From positions 17,898 to 81,897 of the forward strand of contig DATJLS010000052.1 of the NCBI GenBank assembly GCA_035509315.1: DNA of 64,000 nt, in the 5' to 3' direction. Source of the DNA: JAKAWQ01 sp035509315. GTDB taxonomy: Bacteria > Pseudomonadota > Alphaproteobacteria > Acetobacterales > Acetobacteraceae. Both the position numbers and the translations under genes were made by a program. The notes under the pieces were generated by a model that was not told the DNA's origin, did no database searches, and was given only the letters and a program-made list of their open reading frames with translations. Numbering within the stretch: position 1 is the first letter of the stretch; every line of letters starts with the position of its first letter. Shown here piece by piece: positions 59,175 through 64,000 of this stretch.

Positions 59175-60743
59175 ATGAACGCGCTTGGCTCCACCCCGGC
59201 AGCCGTCTCGGGCTCCGGAGGCATGGTGCCGCATCGCGGCATCATCACCCTCTGCTGCATGGTCGGCACGCTGATGCAGGCGCTCGATTCGACCATCGCC
59301 AACGTCGCGCTGCCCTACATGCAGGGGAGCCTCTCGGCGACATATGATCAGATCACCTGGGTTCTGACATCCTACATCATTGCCGCGGCGATCATGACCG
59401 CGCCGGTGGGATGGCTCGCGGCGCGGTTCGGGCGGCGCAATCTCTTCATCGTTTCGCTCGCCGGCTTCACCGTGACCTCGATGCTCTGCGGGGCGGCACA
59501 GTCGCTCGGCGAGATCGTGCTCTTCCGGCTTGCGCAGGGTTGCTTCGGGGCGGCGCTGGTGCCGCTCTCGCAGTCGATCATGCTCGATATCTATCCCGTG
59601 AGACAACGCGGCCAGGCAATGGCGATCTGGGGCATGGGTGTGATGGTCGGGCCGATCATGGGCCCGACGCTAGGCGGATACCTGACCGAGTTCTATAGCT
59701 GGCGCTGGGTATTCTACGTCAACCTGCCGTTCGGCCTCGTCGCCATGCTGGGGTTGATCTTCTTTATGCGCCGGCTGCGCGGCAATGTGAATCTCAGGTT
59801 CGACTGGCTCGGCTTCGGCGTGCTGGCGCTCGGCATCGGGGCGCTGCAAATGATGCTCGATCGCGGCGAGCTCAAGGACTGGTTCAGCGCACGCGAGATC
59901 ATCATCGAGGCACTGCTCGCCGGCATCGGCTTCTATCTCTTCATCGTCCATCTCTTCACCGCGGAGAAACCCTTCATCCCGCCGGCAATCTTCCGCGACA
60001 TCAACTTCACTGCGTGCATGCTCGTGATGTTCTCGGCGGGGCTCGTTCTGGTGGCGAGCTCGGCATTGCTCGCCCCTTACTTGCAGGATTTGGCCAACTA
60101 TCCGGTGCAGACGGCCGGGATCGTGCTCGCGCCGCGCGGCGTCGGCACGTTGCTCGCGATGATGGTCTCCGGCCGGCTCAGCGACCGGATGGATCCGCGC
60201 ATCCTGATGGTGGTGGGAGTCGTGCTGCTCGAATACTCGCTCTGGCTGATGCTCGGCTGGACACCGGATGTCGCGCCGCGGGCGGTGGCGTGGGCGATCG
60301 TCCTGCAGGGGGCGGGGCTCGGCTTCGTGTTCACGCCGCTGCAAGTGATGGCGTTTGCGACTTTGCCGCTCGTGTTCCGCACCGATGGCACGGCGCTGCT
60401 GAGCCTCTTCCGCAATTTCGGCAGCGCAATCGGCGTTTCCATCACCTCTGCGCTCCTCGACCGGATGACACAAGTGGAGCACGCCAATCTTGCCGGATAC
60501 GTCACACCGTTCCGGCGCCTCTTCACGGACAATCCGGAAATCCACCGTTACCTCGACCCGGCGACGCCGACGGGGATGGCGATGCTGAATCAGATGGTCA
60601 ACTACCAGGCCCAGGTGATTGCCTATCTCGCCGACTTCAAGCTGATGATTTTCACCTCGCTGCCGATTCTGTTCCTCATCTTCCTCATGCGCCGTGCCTC
60701 GCATGCATCGATGCCTGCCGAGCACGCCGCGGTGATGGAATGA
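59175..60743 (+). CDS. emrB: DHA2-family drug:H+ antiporter EmrB
   Basis: A 522-residue, 14-helix major-facilitator transporter. IITLCCMVGTLMQALDSTIANVALPYMQGSLSAT is the family first helix and motif D; GWLAARFGRRNLFI is motif A, and GMGVMVGPIMGPTLGGYLTEFYSWRWVFYVNLPFG is motif C and following, diagnostic of the DHA2 group. It follows emrA after 8 bases. An outer-membrane TolC-like component is not in the window. The stop is followed by the palindrome GACCGGCCGGTC at 60765-60776. Confidence 0.95.
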   Translation: MNALGSTPAAVSGSGGMVPHRGIITLCCMVGTLMQALDSTIANVALPYMQGSLSATYDQITWVLTSYIIAAAIMTAPVGWLAARFGRRNLFIVSLAGFTVTSMLCGAAQSLGEIVLFRLAQGCFGAALVPLSQSIMLDIYPVRQRGQAMAIWGMGVMVGPIMGPTLGGYLTEFYSWRWVFYVNLPFGLVAMLGLIFFMRRLRGNVNLRFDWLGFGVLALGIGALQMMLDRGELKDWFSAREIIIEALLAGIGFYLFIVHLFTAEKPFIPPAIFRDINFTACMLVMFSAGLVLVASSALLAPYLQDLANYPVQTAGIVLAPRGVGTLLAMMVSGRLSDRMDPRILMVVGVVLLEYSLWLMLGWTPDVAPRAVAWAIVLQGAGLGFVFTPLQVMAFATLPLVFRTDGTALLSLFRNFGSAIGVSITSALLDRMTQVEHANLAGYVTPFRRLFTDNPEIHRYLDPATPTGMAMLNQMVNYQAQVIAYLADFKLMIFTSLPILFLIFLMRRASHASMPAEHAAVME

Positions 60744-60887
60744 TCCGCATTCCTATTCGCTGAGGACCGGCCGGTCTTCTTCCTTAATACGCCCTGAGAA
60801 GCGCCTTTTCGCGTGGCGGGGGAAGGAGCGTCTCTGTGCCGTATCAGGGGCATCACAACGCGCCGCCGCGCGGCCCGGAGATCAGCG

Positions 60888-61754
60888 ATGTATTCCCGCC
60901 ATCTGCTTGTCCATTGGGTTTATCCGTTCATCCTTGGATCCGTCGTGCTCGAGATCGGCTGGTATATCCTGGTCAGGAAGCGTGCTTATCCCTGGCGAGA
61001 GATGTTTGCCAGCATCGGCATCTATGTGCTGCGCCTGCCGGAGCGGCTGTTGCGGTTCGTGATCGTGGCGCCGATAGCCTTCTTTCTCTGGTCTCATCGT
61101 CTGACGACGATTCCTCTCAACACGGCCTGGGGGCTGGCGCTGCTCTTCCTCGGCGAGGAATTCGCCTATTACTGGATGCATCGTGCCGGGCATGAGATTC
61201 GCTGGCTCTGGGCCTCGCATGTCGTGCATCACACGCCCGAGCATATCCATCTTGCGAGTGCTTTTCGCCTCGGGGTGACGGAAATCCTGTCCGGAAATTG
61301 GCTCTTCTACCTGCCGCTTTTCCTGCTCGGATTCAACCCGGTGGCCGTCGGCGGGATGTTGACCGTGAACCTTCTCTATCAATTCTGGTTGCATACTGAT
61401 CTCGTCGGTCGGCTTGGCCCGCTCGAATGGGTTCTCAACACGCCGTCCCATCACCGGGTGCACCATGCCTCGAACGATGAATATCTCGATCGGAATTATG
61501 GCGGCATCCTGATCATCTGGGACCGGCTCTTCGGCACGTTCGCAGAGGAGCAGCCGCAAACCAGGATCGTTTATGGTCTCGTGCATCCCATCGGCACCCT
61601 TGATCCGATCAAGATCGCCTTCCACGAATGGGTGGCCATGGCACGGGACGTTCGCCACGCGGGCTCGTGGAGGGAGCGGCTGAGGCAGCTTTTCGGGCGG
61701 CCAGGGGGGCAGCGAGGGGCAGGACTTGGGGCGACGATGATGGAGGTCAAGTAG
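60888..61754 (+). CDS. Sterol desaturase/fatty acid hydroxylase-family membrane protein
   Basis: A 288-residue integral membrane di-iron enzyme. All histidine boxes are present: H98-x3-H102 (MHRAGHE), H111-x2-HH (HVVHHTPEH) and H189-x2-HH (HHRVHHASND). About five hydrophobic helices surround them. It probably hydroxylates or desaturates a lipid, for example a hopanoid, carotenoid or fatty acid, but the substrate cannot be read. The start was placed at ATG 60888 (MYSRHLLVHWVYP); the open frame upstream is arginine-rich shadow. Confidence 0.87.
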   Translation: MYSRHLLVHWVYPFILGSVVLEIGWYILVRKRAYPWREMFASIGIYVLRLPERLLRFVIVAPIAFFLWSHRLTTIPLNTAWGLALLFLGEEFAYYWMHRAGHEIRWLWASHVVHHTPEHIHLASAFRLGVTEILSGNWLFYLPLFLLGFNPVAVGGMLTVNLLYQFWLHTDLVGRLGPLEWVLNTPSHHRVHHASNDEYLDRNYGGILIIWDRLFGTFAEEQPQTRIVYGLVHPIGTLDPIKIAFHEWVAMARDVRHAGSWRERLRQLFGRPGGQRGAGLGATMMEVK

Positions 61755-61920
61755 AAACTGAGGCTTTCCTTCCGGCCCTTCTCCGTCCTCGCCTTGCTGG
61801 CAGGGATCGCCGTCGAGAGAGGGGGGGGGAATCTGTCCAGGCGGCCCGTATCATGATGCTTGACGCGATTGACGGGGCCAGGCGGATGGGTTCTGGATAT
61901 GCGGAAACGAAATGGCTGGT

Positions 61921-61951
61921 GGCTCCATGGTCTCCATGCGTCGTCTCCATG
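61921..61951 (+). repeat. Repeated [GT]CTCCATG units before the sigma-factor gene
   Basis: GGCTCCATG (61921-61929), GTCTCCATG (61930-61938) and GTCTCCATG (61943-61951) occur with spacings of 9 and 13 bases. The last supplies an ATG in frame with the sigma factor, so the repeats may lie in its leader or extreme N-terminus. Confidence 0.5.
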
Positions 61952-61972
61952 GCCGCCGGTCGCAAGCTGGCC

Positions 61973-62554
61973 ATGAATGGGCCCCGAGCCTATCGGGACG
62001 CGTCCGATGCGGAGCTGGTCTCCTGGACGGCGGGCGGCGACCGGCGTGCCTTCGATGAGATCGTCGTGCGCCATGGCCCCTTTGCCTTGCGTGTAGCGCT
62101 GCGCCTCGTTCCCGACCACGCGCTCGCCGAGGATCTGGTTCAGGATGCGATGTTGCGTGCCTGGTCTCAAGCCAGTCGTTTCGACCCAAGCCGCGCCCGC
62201 TTCACAACCTGGCTTTATCGGATCGTGGTGAATCTCTGTATCGATTGTCGTCGGCGAGCACAGCCTGAACCGATGCCGGAGAATTTCGATCCGGTTGATC
62301 CCGCAATCGGCACCGACGAGATGATGGAGATCAGCGAGCGTCAGGTCGCGCTTGTGAAGGCCCTTCAGGAGCTGCCTGTCCGGCAGCGAGCAGCAATGGC
62401 ACTGGTCTATGATGAAGGTATGACCGGCGCCGAGGCAGCGCGCGTGCTCGGCTTGTCCACCAAGGCCGTGGAGCGGCTTCTCGCGCGCGCAAGGAGCTAT
62501 TTGCGTGAACGCCTGCTGATGGGGCAGCACGCAGGGGAGTCTCAGCGATGTTGA
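61973..62554 (+). CDS. ECF-type RNA polymerase sigma factor
   Basis: A 193-residue sigma70-family factor of extracytoplasmic-function size. Region 2 includes DRRAFDEIVVRHGPFALRVALRLV and AEDLVQDAMLRAWSQASRFDPSRARFTTWLYRIVVNLCIDCRRR; region 4 is LPVRQRAAMALVYDEGMTGAEAARVLGLSTKAVERLLARARSYLRERL. ATG 61973 or ATG 61949 are both possible starts. GGAAT (61828) and CGTAT (61847) upstream recall ECF promoter elements, but the 14-base spacing is short. It is coupled to a small membrane protein that overlaps its end. Confidence 0.9.
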   Translation: MNGPRAYRDASDAELVSWTAGGDRRAFDEIVVRHGPFALRVALRLVPDHALAEDLVQDAMLRAWSQASRFDPSRARFTTWLYRIVVNLCIDCRRRAQPEPMPENFDPVDPAIGTDEMMEISERQVALVKALQELPVRQRAAMALVYDEGMTGAEAARVLGLSTKAVERLLARARSYLRERLLMGQHAGESQRC

Positions 62555-63024
62555 CGCATCGGCGGTTCAAGGCGCTGACCGAGAGCTATGGAGCGGAGCT
62601 TCAGCGGTGGCCGGAAGAGGTGCGTGGCGAGGCCAGGGTGCTTGTGAACACCTCGGCCCGGGCTCGCCGGATCCTGGCTGAAGCGCGGGCGCTGGACGAA
62701 GCGCTGGAGGCGACGCGCATCCGCGAAGATGAGAAGCTTTGGCCACCCGGCGAACGGAACGCGGCTCTCGCCAGAGTGCGGGCTGGCGTCGCGTCGCGGC
62801 TCAGTTCAGCACCGCTCCGCGGGCGACGGTTTTTCGGCCACGAACTGCCGCGAGGATCGGGTTGGGCAATTATCGGGAGTCTTGGTTGGGTCGGCTTGCT
62901 GGCCGGCAGCTTCGTCGCCATCGCGGCCGGCCTCATGATCGGCTCGTTCTATGCGCCGAGCCAAGCGCCAATCGATGTGCTGGCAATGCTGCAGCCGGCA
63001 CCCATCAATATCTTTTCAAATTAG
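62548..63024 (+). CDS. Putative membrane anti-sigma-type protein
   Basis: A 158-residue protein with an N-terminal cytoplasmic helical domain beginning RRFKALTESYGAELQRWPEEVRGEARVL, a pattern seen in proteins encoded just after ECF sigma factors, and one membrane helix around residues 104-132. A short periplasmic tail follows. It overlaps the sigma gene by 7 bases. Position, topology and size suggest sequestration of the sigma factor, but it lacks a recognisable zinc (ZAS) motif, so this is inference. Confidence 0.6.
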   Translation: MLTHRRFKALTESYGAELQRWPEEVRGEARVLVNTSARARRILAEARALDEALEATRIREDEKLWPPGERNAALARVRAGVASRLSSAPLRGRRFFGHELPRGSGWAIIGSLGWVGLLAGSFVAIAAGLMIGSFYAPSQAPIDVLAMLQPAPINIFSN

Positions 63025-63025
63025 C

Positions 63026-63508
63026 ATGGCAAAGATGGACGAAAAACGTCCTGGGATTCCGGTCTGGTGGCGGATCGCGTTGCCCGCCTCACTCGTGCTG
63101 AACCTTTTTTTTATGGGCTTGATTGGCGGCCATATGTTGCGATCGAATATCAATAGCGCAAGCGGGGGACCGCTATTGGCGCGTGCCCTGGCGAATGCCG
63201 AGGCCAGCCTCTCCGCGCCGGATGCCGCGGCGTTTGCTTCCGTCATCCATCGCGATGCGGCCCGTTATGCGAAATCTGCACGGGAGCTTTTCGAAGCGCG
63301 AAGCACGCTTCAGCGCCAAGTCACCGCCGAGCACTACAACCAGAAGGCGACGATGCTGGCCCTCGAGGCGTGGCAGGCCAGCTGGAATCGCTTTGTCGAT
63401 GATTTCGGGAAGACGCTGGTGGAGGCTCTGGGTCAAGTTTCGCCGGAAGGCAGGCGGAGGCTCGTTGCCGAGCGGCGTCAGGCGGAGATCCGATTGCGCG
63501 TACCCTAA
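63026..63508 (+). CDS. CnrX-like periplasmic metal-sensor protein
   Basis: A 160-residue protein with one N-terminal signal-anchor helix (about residues 17-36, RIALPASLVLNLFFMGLIGG) and a periplasmic four-helix-type domain, in the style of the heavy-metal-resistance/CnrX/ZraP family. It begins one base after the preceding stop. The order sigma, small membrane protein, periplasmic helical sensor parallels the cnrYXH system in reduced form. Only one His-rich spot is visible (VIHRDAARYAKS), so a metal ligand is not assured. Confidence 0.68.
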   Translation: MAKMDEKRPGIPVWWRIALPASLVLNLFFMGLIGGHMLRSNINSASGGPLLARALANAEASLSAPDAAAFASVIHRDAARYAKSARELFEARSTLQRQVTAEHYNQKATMLALEAWQASWNRFVDDFGKTLVEALGQVSPEGRRRLVAERRQAEIRLRVP

Positions 63509-63647
63509 GCCAGGCACCCAATCTTACTGCTCTCTTTTATTAGGCTTTTGTCGTCGTCGCCGGTTTGACCTGTCGCGTCGCAAATCTCCACCCGCTCCGT
63601 ATCAGCGTGGTACGACTTCGATTGCGCAGACAGAAGGAGCCTATCTC

Positions 63648-63968
63648 ATGGTTCGGAAGTTCGTGCTGGCCTCTATTCTGTGCGCGGGAACCGCGGTGGC
63701 CGCCGTACCCGCCCATGCCTGGTACGGCGGCCCTTATTATCGGCCGCCTTGCTGCTATGGCGGCGCGGTTGCCGCCGGTGCGGTCGCCGGCCTGGCCGTT
63801 GGCACTGCCATTGGTGTGGCCGCTGCGTCTCATCCTGCCTATGTGGTTCCGCCGCCCGTGGTCTATGCGCCCGCGCCACCCGTGGTCTATGCGCCTCCGC
63901 CGGTCGTCTATCCGCCCCCGCACGTGGTTTATGTTCCGCCGCCGGTCGTTTATGTGCCGGCCTATTGA
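63648..63968 (+). CDS. Secreted protein with proline-tyrosine-rich repeats
   Basis: A 106-residue precursor with a signal peptide (VLASILCAGTAVAAVPAHA, cleaved before WYGG). After GGPYYRPPCCYGG comes a hydrophobic alanine/glycine/valine stretch that could be a membrane helix or glycine-zipper. The last third is a string of units like PPPVVYAP and PPPVVYPP, encoded by imperfect 21-24-base DNA repeats. AGAAGGAG precedes ATG 63648. Low-complexity secreted proteins of this kind are found in many alphaproteobacteria, with envelope roles assumed. Its link to the sigma triad just upstream is unproven. Confidence 0.72.
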   Translation: MVRKFVLASILCAGTAVAAVPAHAWYGGPYYRPPCCYGGAVAAGAVAGLAVGTAIGVAAASHPAYVVPPPVVYAPAPPVVYAPPPVVYPPPHVVYVPPPVVYVPAY

Positions 63969-64000
63969 TGCAAAATAGCAATGATTTGATGTCGATGAAG

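Noticed and set aside
60765..60776. GACCGGCCGGTC palindrome after emrB as a terminator
   Set aside because: The stem is only four pairs if a loop is allowed and no T-tract follows; noted only as a palindrome.

Overview
The window is a GC-rich, densely coding stretch of a Gram-negative alphaproteobacterial chromosome. The best guess is Rhodospirillales and probably Acetobacteraceae; the family call is inference. It rests on gene order: hemC-hemD-mitofilin-like-hemY diverging from tsaD-rlmJ-gpsA-murJ, then trpB-trpA-accD-folC, rplY-pth-ychF, and the ubiK/ybjN/proC/phasin neighbourhood. I see no rRNA or tRNA gene, CRISPR array, insertion sequence, prophage or integrase. Almost every gene can be assigned to a family, and most operons use 1-8 base stop/start overlaps.

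Layout. 1-1782: end of a LUD-domain gene, a Smr-domain protein, a small XRE-type regulator and a secreted protein of unknown function. 1792-6153 (minus): envelope cluster hldD-lgt-ycgN-dapA-like-GT9 glycosyltransferase. 6210-12052 (plus): ubiK, ybjN-like, proC, a TetR-fold protein, a phasin, a MidA/NDUFAF7-type methyltransferase, pgeF and an unknown lipoprotein. 12258-16956 (plus): prs, a GST, a phosphoglycerate-mutase-like phosphatase, rplY, pth, ychF. 16957-18730 (minus): monocarboxylate symporter with its DUF3311 partner. 19049-23022 (minus): heme cluster. 23061-28528 (plus): tsaD, rlmJ, gpsA, murJ, trpS. 28596-30137 (minus): FAD monooxygenase.

The most distinctive metabolic block is 30618-37731. 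It holds a Urt/Liv-type ABC importer (binding protein, permease, a fused permease-ATPase, a second ATPase), a tiny GatC/AtzG-like protein, an amidase-signature hydrolase and a nitrilase-superfamily hydrolase, mostly in overlapping reading frames. This reads as import and two-step hydrolysis of an amide- or urea-like nitrogen compound; the substrate is not deducible. An MFS transporter and the co-chaperone pair cbpA/cbpM follow. At 40691-47711 an OFA-family (oxalate/formate) transporter diverges from a cytosolic NAD-dependent formate dehydrogenase, fdsGBA-D, without the usual fdhD. 47716-55643 (minus) holds an MscS channel, folC-accD-trpA-trpB, an MsrQ/YedZ-like membrane protein coupled to trpB, a DUF4412-like secreted protein and aat. 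55786-60743 carries a uronate-dehydrogenase-like enzyme, a TetR regulator and a marR-emrA-emrB efflux operon with a candidate operator. 60888-63968 has a sterol-desaturase-family enzyme and an ECF sigma / small membrane protein / CnrX-like sensor triad next to a repetitive secreted protein.

Two kinds of non-coding structure recur. One is a dispersed palindromic (REP-like) element with arms GCGTGAT/ATCACGC at 7171-7271, 28529-28595 (inverted) and 40531-40620, perhaps with a diverged relative near 57383. The other is a set of tandem repeats with unit length 12-15 bases at or near gene ends and starts (6501, 8810, 12086, 12191, 18997, more weakly 61921).
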